Shown here in pieces: positions 1 to 8,222 of a DNA stretch of 64,000 nucleotides. The position numbers and the translations under genes were made by a program. The notes under the pieces are model-generated. The model was given only the letters and a program-made list of their open reading frames with translations, was not told where the DNA came from and made no database searches. Each line of letters begins with the position of its first letter. Position 1 is the first letter of the stretch. The DNA comes from Streptomyces vilmorinianum (lineage in GTDB: Bacteria > Actinomycetota > Actinomycetes > Streptomycetales > Streptomycetaceae). The DNA lies in the NCBI RefSeq assembly GCF_005517195.1, contig NZ_CP040244.1, forward strand, positions 2,498,001-2,562,000. Direction: 5' to 3'.

Positions 1-85
1 GCCGCCCTTGGGTCCCGGGGGCGGGCGCGGGAGGATGGGGGCGACCACCAGCAAGCACGTGGGGCACGTAGTGGGAGGAAGCAGC

Positions 86-1420
86 GTGAGCGAGTCGAAC
101 ACGGCCCGGGGTGTCAACGGCGAGAATGCCGAGAATGAGGTCGTCGACCTCTGTCGCGACCTCATCCGCATCGACACCAGCAACTACGGAGACCACTCCG
201 GCCCGGGCGAGCGAGCGGCGGCGGAGTACGTCGCCGAGAAGCTCGCGGAGGTCGGGCTCGAGCCGAAGATCATCGAGTCGCACAAGGGGCGGGCCTCCAC
301 CGTCGCCCGTATCGAGGGCGAGGACCCCTCCCGGCCGGCCCTGCTCATCCACGGCCACACCGACGTCGTGCCGGCCAATGCCGAGGACTGGACCCACCAC
401 CCCTTCTCCGGCGAGGTCGCCGACGGCTGTGTCTGGGGCCGGGGCGCGGTCGACATGAAGGACATGGACGCGATGACCCTCGCGGTCGTACGGGACCGGA
501 TGCGCAGCGGCCGCAAGCCCCCGCGCGACATCGTCCTCGCGTTCCTCGCCGACGAGGAGGCGGGCGGCACCTACGGGGCCCGGCACCTGGTCGACAAGCA
601 CCGGGGTCTCTTCGACGGGGTCACGGAGGCGATCGGCGAGGTCGGCGGCTTCTCCTTCACCGTCAACGAGAACCTGCGGCTCTACCTCGTCGAGACGGCC
701 CAGAAGGGCATGCACTGGATGCGGCTGACCGTCGAGGGCACGGCCGGCCACGGCTCGATGACCAACAACGACAACGCCATCACCGAGCTCTGCGAGGCCG
801 TGGGGCGCCTGGGCCGCCACACGTGGCCCGTGCGGATGACCAAGACCGTACGGTCCTTCCTGGACGAGCTCTCGGACGCGCTGGGCACCCCCCTCGACCC
901 GGAGGACATGGAGGCCACGCTCGCCAAGCTCGGCGGCATCGCCAAGATGATCGGCGCCACGCTGCGCAACTCCGCCGCCCCGACCATGCTCGGCGCCGGG
1001 TACAAGGTCAACGTCATCCCGGGGCAGGCCACGGCCCATGTCGACGGACGGTTCCTGCCCGGTTACGAGGAGGAGTTCCTGGCCGACCTCGACCGGATCC
1101 TCGGTCCGCGGGTCAGGCGCGAGGACGTGCACGGGGACAAGGCCCTGGAGACCAGCTTCGACGGCGACCTCGTCGACGCGATGCAGCTGGCCCTCAGGGC
1201 GGAGGACCCGATCGCCCGGGCCGTGCCGTACATGCTCTCGGGCGGCACCGACGCCAAGTCCTTCGACGACCTCGGCATCCGCTGCTTCGGCTTCGCGCCG
1301 CTCCAGCTGCCGCCGGAGCTGGACTTCGCCGGGATGTTCCACGGCGTGGACGAGCGGGTGCCGGTGGACGGCCTGAAGTTCGGCGTCCGCGTCCTCGACC
1401 GGTTCATCGACGCTTCCTGA
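86..1420 (+). CDS. M20 family metallopeptidase (ArgE/DapE-like)
   Basis: A cytosolic zinc-dependent amidohydrolase or dipeptidase of the M20 family, 444 aa. The metal-site motifs are present: HGHTD at residues 89-93, the GRGAVDMKD stretch near 118-126 with its bridging Asp, and the DEEAGG catalytic Glu pair near 156-161. A dimerisation-type insert follows, with the AGHGS motif. The GTG at 86 is chosen because GGGAGGAA lies just upstream; an in-frame start at position 8 would add a low-complexity leader without a ribosome site. The substrate cannot be read from sequence, and annotations as dipeptidase, deacylase or desuccinylase are all possible. It stands alone ahead of the chaplin genes on the same strand. 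Confidence 0.9.
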   Translation: MSESNTARGVNGENAENEVVDLCRDLIRIDTSNYGDHSGPGERAAAEYVAEKLAEVGLEPKIIESHKGRASTVARIEGEDPSRPALLIHGHTDVVPANAEDWTHHPFSGEVADGCVWGRGAVDMKDMDAMTLAVVRDRMRSGRKPPRDIVLAFLADEEAGGTYGARHLVDKHRGLFDGVTEAIGEVGGFSFTVNENLRLYLVETAQKGMHWMRLTVEGTAGHGSMTNNDNAITELCEAVGRLGRHTWPVRMTKTVRSFLDELSDALGTPLDPEDMEATLAKLGGIAKMIGATLRNSAAPTMLGAGYKVNVIPGQATAHVDGRFLPGYEEEFLADLDRILGPRVRREDVHGDKALETSFDGDLVDAMQLALRAEDPIARAVPYMLSGGTDAKSFDDLGIRCFGFAPLQLPPELDFAGMFHGVDERVPVDGLKFGVRVLDRFIDAS

Positions 1421-1531
1421 GTCCGCCTGAGTCCGCCCGTTCCGGTAATCGCCCGCACGTACGCATGTGACCGGAAAGAGTGAATGCGCTCATAGGCTCG
1501 TAGCCCCATTACCTCCCCCTCGTTACAGGTC

Positions 1532-1556
1532 ATGCGGTCCGCGGCTGGGGCCGCAT
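1532..1556 (+). promoter_or_regulatory. Leader hairpin upstream of chpH
   Basis: A 9-bp stem (1532-1540 with 1548-1556, one G-U pair) sits 7 bases before the strong AGGAGG ribosome site of chpH. It is either a transcript-stabilising leader structure or a translational control element; the sequence does not say which. Confidence 0.4.
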
Positions 1557-1574
1557 TGCCAACAAGGAGGAATA

Positions 1575-1808
1575 ATGATCAAGAAGGTCGTCGCTGCTGC
1601 GGCTGCCACCGGCGGTCTCGTTCTCGCGGGTGCGGGCATGGCCGTTGCCGACGCGGGTGCCCAGGGTGCCGCTCTGCACTCCCCGGGTGTGCTCTCGGGC
1701 AACGTCGTTCAGGTGCCGGTTCACGTCCCCGTGAACGTGTGCGGCAACACGGTCTCCGTGATCGGGCTGCTGAACCCCACCTTCGGCAACACCTGCGTCA
1801 ACGCCTGA
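1575..1808 (+). CDS. chpH: Short chaplin ChpH
   Basis: A 77-aa secreted amyloid-forming surfactant protein that coats aerial hyphae and spores and lowers water surface tension. Residues 1-25 form a Sec signal ending AVA, which leaves a mature form of about 52 aa that is one chaplin domain. The two conserved cysteines are at 56 and 74, separated by the hydrophobic GNTVSVIGLLNP segment. The ATG at 1575 follows an ideal AGGAGG. The length and sequence match S. coelicolor ChpH as I remember it (also a short chaplin of 77 aa), and the neighbouring long chaplin supports the assignment. ChpE-type short chaplins are the alternative. A terminator hairpin separates it from chpC. Confidence 0.95.
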   Translation: MIKKVVAAAAATGGLVLAGAGMAVADAGAQGAALHSPGVLSGNVVQVPVHVPVNVCGNTVSVIGLLNPTFGNTCVNA

Positions 1809-1841
1809 CGTTGTGCCTCGACCCGTGAGGGTCTGAGCCGG

Positions 1842-1880
1842 GCCGGCCTCGGAGTGCGTGCCATGCACTCCGGGGCCGGC
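1842..1880 (+). terminator. Terminator-like hairpin after chpH
   Basis: A 16-bp stem (1842-1857 with 1865-1880, one G-U pair) and 7-base loop starting 33 bases after the chpH stop. It should end or attenuate transcription before chpC. Confidence 0.7.
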
Positions 1881-1964
1881 GGGCATTTCCGCCCCGGGCA
1901 AGGCGCCCGGTGGCCCTCTTCTTGAAGCCTAGAAGGCAGAAGCCGAGAAGGCAGGAAACGAGCT

Positions 1965-2732
1965 ATGCGACAGGTCACGCGCAAGGGCCTCATCACCGTC
2001 GCGGCCGCGGGCGGCGTATTCGCCGCCCTCGGTGGCGGCTACGCGCACGCCGATTCGGGTGCGAACGGTACGGCCTCGAATTCCCCGGGCGTCGCGTCCG
2101 GCAATTCCGTCCAGGTCCCGGTCCATGTGCCGGTCAACGCGTGCGGAAACACCATCAGTGTCATCGGGGTGCTCAACCCCGCGTTCGGAAACACGTGCGC
2201 CAACGTCTCGCCGTCGGGTGGCGGCGGTTCGTCGGCCGAGGGCGGCGCCGGCAACTCGCCGGGCGTCGGTTCCGGCAACAACGTGCAGGTGCCGGTCGAC
2301 GTCCCGGTCAACGCGTGCGGGAACAGCGTCAACGTCATCGGTGTCGGCAACTCGGCGTCGGGCAACGAGTGCGGCAACGGCATCGAGCCGACCACGCCGG
2401 GCCACCCGGGCGAGCCGGGCAACCCCGGAAACCCGGGCAACCCCGGTAACCCCGGAAACCCGGGCACGCCCGGCACTCCTGGTAACCCGGGCACGCCCGG
2501 CACTCCGGGGACCCCGGGCAACCCGGGTGACTCCGGCGAGCCCGGTGAGCCCGGCGGCCCCGGCACGTCCGCCGGTCCGAACACGCCCGGTACGCACACG
2601 ATCACGCAGCCCGAGGCGACCGAGGAGCTCGCGGAGACCGGCGCCGGACCGCTCGGCGTGGTCGTCCCGGTCGGCGCGGGCCTGCTCCTCGCCGGCTCCG
2701 TGCTCTACCGCCGCGCCCGCCGCTCCGCCTAA
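1965..2732 (+). CDS. chpC: Long chaplin ChpC, sortase-anchored
   Basis: A 255-aa long chaplin anchored to the cell wall. It has a signal peptide (1-29); two chaplin domains at about 38-80 and 96-138, each with a Cys pair (60/78 and 118/136); a collagen-like Gly-x-x linker at about 146-200; an LAETG sortase signal at 222-226; a hydrophobic segment at about 229-246; and a basic tail. Long chaplins are thought to tether or seed assembly of short chaplins at the hyphal surface. The ATG at 1965 follows a GGAAA ribosome site. The second domain is the more divergent (VGNSASGNE replaces the usual LNPAFGNT). Its position next to chpH matches chpC; other long chaplins (ChpA, ChpB) are less likely. Confidence 0.93.
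   Translation: MRQVTRKGLITVAAAGGVFAALGGGYAHADSGANGTASNSPGVASGNSVQVPVHVPVNACGNTISVIGVLNPAFGNTCANVSPSGGGGSSAEGGAGNSPGVGSGNNVQVPVDVPVNACGNSVNVIGVGNSASGNECGNGIEPTTPGHPGEPGNPGNPGNPGNPGNPGTPGTPGNPGTPGTPGTPGNPGDSGEPGEPGGPGTSAGPNTPGTHTITQPEATEELAETGAGPLGVVVPVGAGLLLAGSVLYRRARRSA
2400..2564 (+). repeat. Collagen-like Gly-Asn-Pro/Gly-Thr-Pro repeats in chpC
   Basis: An in-frame run of Gly-x-x triplets, mostly GNP and GTP units with GEP near each end, encoded by near-identical 9-bp blocks. It forms the spacer between the chaplin domains and the sortase signal. Repeats of this kind change length easily by slippage. Confidence 0.85.
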
Positions 2733-2752
2733 GGACGGCAGCGCAACGCGCA

Positions 2753-2775
2753 GGGGCCCCGCTCGGCGGGGCCCC
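2753..2775. terminator. Bidirectional terminator between chpC and the DUF5703 gene
   Basis: A perfect 10-bp GC stem (2753-2762 with 2766-2775), 3-base loop, followed by TTGT. It lies between two converging genes. Confidence 0.85.
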
Positions 2776-2783
2776 TTGTCATG

Positions 2784-2972
2784 TCACCAGGTGGCGCGGA
2801 CCTGACGGATGATGCGCCGGCGCAGCCGCACCCTGCGGCTGCCGTCCCGGCGCAAGGTCAGGCGGTCCAACTCCCAGTGCCCGTACTCGGCATGGTCGGT
2901 CAGAAGCCGCGTCGCCTCCTTGCGGGAGACACCGCGCGGCACGTACACGTCGACAAATTCGTATTCCGGCAT
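2784..2972 (-). CDS. DUF5703 family protein
   Basis: A 62-aa soluble protein of unknown function. It begins MPEYEFVDVYVPRG and ends in a strongly basic segment (RRVRLRRRIIRQVRATW) that could bind nucleic acid or lie on a membrane surface. Small proteins with this opening are widespread in Streptomyces and are grouped as DUF5703, to my knowledge without an assigned role. It converges on chpC and diverges from the 215-aa gene starting at 3020, from which only 47 bases separate it. Confidence 0.8.
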   Translation of the reverse strand: MPEYEFVDVYVPRGVSRKEATRLLTDHAEYGHWELDRLTLRRDGSRRVRLRRRIIRQVRATW

Positions 2973-3019
2973 CGCATCTATTGTGCGGGCAGAGGCCCGG
3001 TACGGATAGCGTGCGTCCC

Positions 3020-3667
3020 ATGTCTGATGCTGCGCAGCCCACCGCTGCCGAGGTACGTGCCGCCGCCGAGGCGGTCAAAGCCGCACTGGACCGTCACCTC
3101 GAGGCGGTCGAGCGCCGCTCGGGGGACGACGACCCGGCCGTCTACGAAGCCTTCAACGCCCTCGCCGCGGCGGCGGAGGCGTACGACGAGCGGCTCTACG
3201 ACCGGTACGACGAGGTCACGCCCTTCGAGATCCCCGGCGCCGACGACTCCCTGCCGCCCTACGCCGGACCCGAGGAGCCGCACGCGCTGAGCGTGCTGAT
3301 CCGTCGCGACTACGCCGTGGTGGAGCCGCAGCGCCTGCTCGCCCAGGCCCAGCGCATCGCCGATCTGGACAGCGACGAGGAGCCCTCGGAGACGACCCCG
3401 GTCGTCGGTGCCAGCACCCACGCGGCGCTCGGCGTCCTCTTCGGCGAGTACGAACCGGACGAAATCGCCTCACGGCACAAGGAGTTCGGTCTGGAGGAGG
3501 GCGACTCCACCCTCTGGGTCTCGGCCGCCGAGGAGCTGCCGGAGCCGGGGGAGTGGCTGGCCGCTCCCTTCGAGCAGGCGGATCCCGAGCGGATCGTCTG
3601 CCGCTTCGACGTCAGCGCGGTCTTCGACGACGAACTGGACGACGACGTGCAGGACCAGGACGCCTGA
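3020..3667 (+). CDS. Conserved hypothetical acidic protein
   Basis: A 215-aa soluble protein that I cannot assign. The first 60 residues are an Ala/Glu-rich helix with coiled-coil character, the middle holds a proline-rich stretch (FEIPGADDSLPPYAGPEEP), and the end is very acidic (DDELDDDVQDQDA). There is no signal peptide or membrane segment. The ATG at 3020 is preferred over an in-frame start at 2981 because the extra residues would overlap the divergent promoter region. A strong terminator follows directly. Confidence 0.75.
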   Translation: MSDAAQPTAAEVRAAAEAVKAALDRHLEAVERRSGDDDPAVYEAFNALAAAAEAYDERLYDRYDEVTPFEIPGADDSLPPYAGPEEPHALSVLIRRDYAVVEPQRLLAQAQRIADLDSDEEPSETTPVVGASTHAALGVLFGEYEPDEIASRHKEFGLEEGDSTLWVSAAEELPEPGEWLAAPFEQADPERIVCRFDVSAVFDDELDDDVQDQDA

Positions 3668-3681
3668 TCCTTACGTACGGT

Positions 3682-3716
3682 GGAGGGCGGGGCACCGTAC
3701 GTGTGCCCCGCCCTCC
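3682..3716. terminator. Bidirectional terminator
   Basis: A perfect 14-bp stem (3682-3695 with 3703-3716) with a 7-base loop between the converging 215-aa gene and the RecD2-like gene. Confidence 0.85.
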
Positions 3717-3741
3717 GTCGTACCGCCACTGGCGCGGGGGC

Positions 3742-6054
3742 TCAGTCCTCCGAGGCCGCCAGGAGGGTCTCCAGGAGCGGTCGCAGCCGGGTCGTACGGT
3801 CCTGGGACGCGCCTTCGGCCACCGCACGCGGCAGCGCCTGGTCCACGCCGTGGACGACCGACAGATGACGCTCGCCCCGGCCGAAGGCCGTGTACACCCA
3901 GGCCCGGCTCAGGCCCTGGGCCGCGTCGCCCGGCAGCACCACGACCGCGGCGGGCCAGCGCATCCCGGCCGCCTGGTGCGCGGTGAGCGCCCAGCCGTGC
4001 CGCAGCGCCGACTCCACCCGCTCCTTCGGTACGACGAGCTTCTCGCCCGCGCACTCCAGCCACAGGCCCTCCGCGTCGGCGGAGACGACCGTCCCGGTCA
4101 CCGTCCGCCCCGGGGCCGGCACATACGCCACCCGGTCACCCGGGTCGAAACCGCCGAAGCGGCCGGGGCCGGGGTTGAGGCGCTGCTTCAGCGCCGCGTT
4201 CAGCGCGCGGGTGCCCGCCGAGCCGCCGTGGCCGACCGTGATCACCTGCGTCTGCTCGGCCGGCACGCCGATCGCCCGCGGAACGGAGTCGGCGACCAGC
4301 TGGACCGTGCGGTGCACGGCCTCGCCCGCGTCCCGGACGGGGACGATCACGACCTCCTTGCCGGGGGCGTCCACCTGGTTCAGCTCGCCGATGCCGATGC
4401 CCGAGACCAGCTCGCCGATCGGACCGGGGTCGGGAACGCGGGAGGCGATCTGCGGGCACACCCGGGCCGCCAGCACGTCCGCGAACACCCGGCCCGCGCC
4501 CGCGGACCCGAGGACACCGGGGTCGCCGCTGAGCACCAGACGGCAGCCGTCGGGCAGGGACTCCACGAGCATCGCGGCGCTCTCGACGTCCAGCTGCGGC
4601 GCGTCGAGGACGACCAGCACGTCCAAGGCGAGGGCGCCCTCCTCGTCGCGGCCCGGTCCGGCCGCGCCGGACAGCAGGGCCGCGACCGTGAGCGCGGGCG
4701 CGCCGAGGCGACGCACCCCGTTCTCGCTGTGCACCGCCAGCGCGACCCGCAGGCCACGCTCCCGGGCGGCCGCGGCGAGCGCGACCGGCTCGCTGCGGGC
4801 GGCCTCGCCGCCGGTGTGCAGGACCAGGCCGTTCGCCCCCGCCGCGCGGACCAGCTCCGGGCCCTCCCAGGTCTCCGGGGTGACGGTCTTGACCAGCCGG
4901 GCGAGGCCGTCGGCCAGGCTCTCCTCCGCGAGGGCGTACCGGTCGAGGCCGAGCAGGACGGGAACGCCGGGGCCCTCCGGGACGGCAGTCTCCCCGCCCT
5001 CGCCCTCGACCCCCTCCTCGGGCTCCTCCACGCCCTCGTCCCCGGGCTCCTCCTCCTGGAACACCAGCACCGCGCCCTCGGAGACCGCCTCCCGGACGGC
5101 CTCGTCCGGGTCCGGCACCGACAGCTTGGCGAGTCCGGCCCGCACGTCCGTGTCCTCCAGGGCCGTGTGCCCCTTCAGCGCGGCCCGCTCCAGCAGCCAG
5201 GCCACCAGGGCGACGGCCCGGCGCGGATCGCCGGGGCCGCACTCGGCACCGAGCAGGGCCCGGGCGAAGCCGTCCGCGTGCTCCGGCTGGACCCCGGGCA
5301 CCGAAAGCAGGCGCCAGGGGTCCTCGCGGAGCGCCTCGGCGGCGCCCTCGCCGAGCACCGTGGCGACCTGCCTGGTCAGCGACTCGGGCGCCCCACCGCG
5401 CGCGAGGACCTCCCGCACGGCGGCCAGCGTCTCGGGGGCGGCCGACGGCCCCTTGACCGCGGGCCGCACCGTCGTGGCCGGCGCCGTCGCGATCTGCGCA
5501 GCCCCAGCCCCAGCCCCAGCCCCAGCCCCAGCCCCAGCCCCAGCCGCAGACGAAGCCGCGGCCGTGGGCTCGGGCCGCCGGGGCGCGGGCTCCGGCGCCT
5601 CGAAGAACGCGCTGCCCGACGTCGTACCGCTCTCCACGGCCCGTACCGCCGCGAGCAGATCGGCCGCCGTGCCGCTGAGCTTGGCGCCCGCCTCGACCGG
5701 CCCTTCCTTCTCGGCCTTGCGCTGTTCGATCCTGGCCCGCAACTCCCGCTGCGCGGCCAGCTCCGCCTGTGCCTCGGAGAGCGCGGCGGCCTCGGCGGCC
5801 TCGGCGCTCCCGTCCGCCGCCGTATCGCCGCCGGCACCGGCGGAGTCGTCTTCGGCCGCGCCGGGCCGGGACTCGGCGTCCTCGCTGTCGGGCGACGGCC
5901 CGGCAGCCTCCGAACCGAGCCCCGCGTCCGGGTCGCCCACGCCCGTCGACGACCCGTCTCCGTCCGCCGGCGGGGCCTGCGTGGGCCCCGGGGTGGCGGC
6001 GGTGCCGTCGACGGCCTCGGCGGGCTCGTCCCGCGAGGGGTCTCGCTCGGTCAC
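3742..6054 (-). CDS. RecD2-like helicase fold protein with lost ATPase motifs
   Basis: A 770-aa protein. Residues 1-200 are low complexity and acidic, with a helical stretch at 85-120 and a Gly-Ala run at 171-185. Residues 205-335 resemble the helix-hairpin-helix region of RecD2, including EDPWRLLSVPGV. After a second acidic linker, a superfamily-1 fold can be followed: the Walker A position reads HTGGEAARSE (413-422, no GKT), Walker B reads VVLDAPQLD (no DE pair), motif III reads SGDPGVLGSAGAGRVF (Gln missing), and the C-terminal motifs survive as LTAHQAAG and YTAFGRGERH. The nucleotide-binding Lys and the catalytic acidic pair are absent, so ATP hydrolysis is unlikely; DNA or protein binding may remain. 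The GTG start overlaps the stop of the upstream aldo/keto reductase gene (GTGA), which implies coupled translation. Confidence 0.8.
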   Translation of the reverse strand: MTERDPSRDEPAEAVDGTAATPGPTQAPPADGDGSSTGVGDPDAGLGSEAAGPSPDSEDAESRPGAAEDDSAGAGGDTAADGSAEAAEAAALSEAQAELAAQRELRARIEQRKAEKEGPVEAGAKLSGTAADLLAAVRAVESGTTSGSAFFEAPEPAPRRPEPTAAASSAAGAGAGAGAGAGAGAAQIATAPATTVRPAVKGPSAAPETLAAVREVLARGGAPESLTRQVATVLGEGAAEALREDPWRLLSVPGVQPEHADGFARALLGAECGPGDPRRAVALVAWLLERAALKGHTALEDTDVRAGLAKLSVPDPDEAVREAVSEGAVLVFQEEEPGDEGVEEPEEGVEGEGGETAVPEGPGVPVLLGLDRYALAEESLADGLARLVKTVTPETWEGPELVRAAGANGLVLHTGGEAARSEPVALAAAARERGLRVALAVHSENGVRRLGAPALTVAALLSGAAGPGRDEEGALALDVLVVLDAPQLDVESAAMLVESLPDGCRLVLSGDPGVLGSAGAGRVFADVLAARVCPQIASRVPDPGPIGELVSGIGIGELNQVDAPGKEVVIVPVRDAGEAVHRTVQLVADSVPRAIGVPAEQTQVITVGHGGSAGTRALNAALKQRLNPGPGRFGGFDPGDRVAYVPAPGRTVTGTVVSADAEGLWLECAGEKLVVPKERVESALRHGWALTAHQAAGMRWPAAVVVLPGDAAQGLSRAWVYTAFGRGERHLSVVHGVDQALPRAVAEGASQDRTTRLRPLLETLLAASED
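5501..5542. repeat. GCCCCA hexamer array inside the RecD2-like gene
   Basis: Seven perfect head-to-tail copies of GCCCCA. On the coding strand they encode alternating Gly and Ala at about residues 171-185. Being a multiple of three, changes in copy number would keep the frame. Confidence 0.9.
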
Positions 6055-7037
6055 AGGGTGCTCCAGTCCTGATCCGGATAGCGGTGCACGGGCGCCGACA
6101 CATCGTCGAGCGCCCGGCAGATCTCGTCAGGAAGACTAAGGCTCTCCACTGACAAAGCGGCCGTGAGCTGCTGCGCGTTGCGCGCGCCGACGATCGGCGC
6201 GGTCACCCCCGGCCGGTCGCGGACCCACGCGAGCGCCACCTGGAGCGGCGTCGCCGCCAGCCCGTCCGCCGCCGTCGCGACCGCGTCCACGATCCGGCTC
6301 GCGGCCTCGTCCAGATACGGCTCCACGAACGGCGCCATGGTCTCCGAGCCGCCCCGTGAGTCCGTCGGGGTGCCGTGCCGGTACTTGCCCGTCAGCACCC
6401 CGCGTCCCAGCGGCGAGGACGGCAGCAGTCCTATCCCCAGGTCCAGCGCGGCGGGCAGCACCTCCCGCTCGACGCCCCGCTGCAGCAGCGAGTACTCCAT
6501 CTGCGTCGCCGCCAGCCGCGTCCGCGCCGCGCCCACCGCGCCGAGCTGCCAGGTGCCGGCCTTCGCCAGCTGCCACCCGCAGAAGTTCGACACCCCCACA
6601 TACCGGGCCCGCCCGCTGCTCACGGCGATGTCCAGGGCCTGGAGGGACTCCTCGAGAGGGGTGTGGGGATCGAATGCGTGCAGCTGCCACAGATCCACGT
6701 GGTCGGTGCCGAGGCGGGCCAGTGAGGCGTCGAGCGCGGCCAGCAGATGGCCGCGCGAGCCGTCCATCCGCCGGTCGGGGTCGGGCACGCTGCCCGCCTT
6801 CGTGGAGACGACCAGCTCACGCCGTGGCACCAGCCGCTCCATGAGTTGCCCGAGCAGGAACTCGGCCTCGCCCCCGCCGTACACGTCCGCGGTGTCGACC
6901 AGCGTGCCGCCCGCTTCCCAGAACGCCTTCAACTGGTCGGCGGCGTCATGCTCGTCGGTGTCCCGGCCCCAGGTGAGGGTGCCGAGCCCGATCCGGGACA
7001 CGCGCAGGCCGGTACGGCCGAGATGCCTCTGCTCCAT
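6051..7037 (-). CDS. Aldo/keto reductase
   Basis: A 328-aa NADPH-dependent (beta/alpha)8-barrel oxidoreductase. It opens with MEQRHLGRTGLRVSRIGLG, has the catalytic Asp/Tyr segment (DTADVYGGGEAE), the Lys in STKAG, and the NADP-binding ALAWVRDRPGVTAPIVGARN stretch near 275-295. The ATG at 7037 is used because upstream in-frame residues do not match the family and cover the promoter. It resembles the YajO/YccK-type group, with no substrate deducible. The RecD2-like gene is translated from a GTG that overlaps its stop codon, so the two form an operon. Confidence 0.92.
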   Translation of the reverse strand: MEQRHLGRTGLRVSRIGLGTLTWGRDTDEHDAADQLKAFWEAGGTLVDTADVYGGGEAEFLLGQLMERLVPRRELVVSTKAGSVPDPDRRMDGSRGHLLAALDASLARLGTDHVDLWQLHAFDPHTPLEESLQALDIAVSSGRARYVGVSNFCGWQLAKAGTWQLGAVGAARTRLAATQMEYSLLQRGVEREVLPAALDLGIGLLPSSPLGRGVLTGKYRHGTPTDSRGGSETMAPFVEPYLDEAASRIVDAVATAADGLAATPLQVALAWVRDRPGVTAPIVGARNAQQLTAALSVESLSLPDEICRALDDVSAPVHRYPDQDWSTL

Positions 7038-7078
7038 GGGCGCGAGATTACTGGCCAAGACCCCACGCGGAGAGAGCC

Positions 7079-7087
7079 TGTGGACAA
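7079..7087 (-). promoter_or_regulatory. DnaA box
   Basis: TGTGGACAA, the exact complement of the Streptomyces DnaA box TTGTCCACA, lies between the divergent aldo/keto reductase and LLM oxidoreductase genes. Confidence 0.5.
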
Positions 7088-7139
7088 CCTCCCCCTGACG
7101 GATCCGGCACCCGCGCGCTAGAGTCCGGCCCAAGGGACG

Positions 7140-7153
7140 TTACTGATCAGTAA
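7140..7153. promoter_or_regulatory. Perfect 14-bp palindrome (TetR-type operator candidate)
   Basis: TTACTGATCAGTAA, fully self-complementary, sits 13 bases before the ATG of the LLM oxidoreductase and about 16 bases after a TAGAGT that could be its -10 box. This placement and symmetry are typical of TetR-family repressor sites. No TetR gene is present in the window. Confidence 0.6.
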
Positions 7154-7166
7154 AGAGGGTGCGGAT

Positions 7167-8216
7167 ATGCGGCTCGGCATCAACCTCGGCTACTGGGGCG
7201 CCGGCATGGACGGCGACAATCTCGCCGTCGCCCAGGAGGCGGACCGCCTCGGCTACGACGTCTGCTGGGCCGCCGAGGCCTACGGCTCCGACGCGCCCAC
7301 GGTGCTCGCCTGGGTGGCCGCCAAGACCGAGCGGATCGACGTCGGCTCCGCGATCATGCAGATCCCGGCGCGCCAGCCCGCCATGACCGCGATGACAGCC
7401 GCCACCCTCGACTCGCTCTCCGGCGGCCGGTTCCGCCTGGGACTCGGCGTGTCGGGCCCGCAGGTCTCCGAGGGCTGGTACGGCGTCAAGTTCGACAAGC
7501 CGCTCGCCCGCACCCGCGAGTACGTCGAGATCGTCCGCAAGGCCATGTCCCGTGAGCGCCTCACGTACGAGGGGCAGCACTGGACCCTCCCGCTGCCGGG
7601 CGGCCCGGGCAAGCCCATCAAGCTCACCGTCCACCCGCAGCGCGAGCACATCCCGCTCTACATCGCCGCGATCGGACCGAAGAACCTGGAGCAGACCGGC
7701 GAGATCGCCGACGGCGCGCTGCTGATCTTCCCCTCCGCCGAGCACCTGGAGGAGACCGCGCTGCGGCCGCTGCGCGCGGGCCGCGAGAAGGCCGGGCTGA
7801 CCATGGAGGGCTTCGACGTCCACCCCACCCTCCCGATCGCCCTCGGCGACGACATCGACGCCCTCGCCGACATCTTCCGCCCGTACACCGCCCTGTACGT
7901 CGGCGGCATGGGCAGCCGCAAGCAGAACTTCTACAACCAGCTCGCCCAGCGCATGGGGTACGAGAAGCAGGCCGCCGAGATCCAGGACAAGTACCTGTCC
8001 GGCGACAAGACGGGCGCCGCGGCCGCCGTACCGCGGCAGCTGATCGACCAGACCACCCTGCTCGGCTCCGTCGACCGGATCGCCGACCGGATGAAGGCCT
8101 ACGCCGAGGCCGGTGTCACGACCCTGACCCTCGCCCCGGCCGGCTTCACCCTCGACGAGCGGGTGGCGGCGCTGCGGGCGGGCACGGAGGCCCTGGAGCG
8201 GGCCGGTCTCGGCTGA
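7167..8216 (+). CDS. LLM class F420-dependent oxidoreductase
   Basis: A 349-aa luciferase-like monooxygenase-fold enzyme, probably using coenzyme F420 (or FMN). Visible features: the N-terminal LGINLGYWGAGMDG strand; AEAYGSDAPTVLAWVAAKT; the SGGRFRLGLGVSGPQVSEGWYG segment near residues 90-111, typical of F420-dependent members; and IPLYIAAIGPKNLEQTGEIADG. Its natural substrate cannot be deduced. It diverges from the aldo/keto reductase, with a perfect palindrome at 7140-7153 between promoter and start codon that suggests repressor control. A strong hairpin terminator follows. Confidence 0.9.
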   Translation: MRLGINLGYWGAGMDGDNLAVAQEADRLGYDVCWAAEAYGSDAPTVLAWVAAKTERIDVGSAIMQIPARQPAMTAMTAATLDSLSGGRFRLGLGVSGPQVSEGWYGVKFDKPLARTREYVEIVRKAMSRERLTYEGQHWTLPLPGGPGKPIKLTVHPQREHIPLYIAAIGPKNLEQTGEIADGALLIFPSAEHLEETALRPLRAGREKAGLTMEGFDVHPTLPIALGDDIDALADIFRPYTALYVGGMGSRKQNFYNQLAQRMGYEKQAAEIQDKYLSGDKTGAAAAVPRQLIDQTTLLGSVDRIADRMKAYAEAGVTTLTLAPAGFTLDERVAALRAGTEALERAGLG

Positions 8217-8222
8217 GTTCTG

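Noticed and set aside
3553..6072. Long plus-strand open frame opposite the RecD2-like gene
   Set aside because: Low-complexity Arg/Pro/Ala translation, produced by the GC-rich complement of a real gene; no family pattern.
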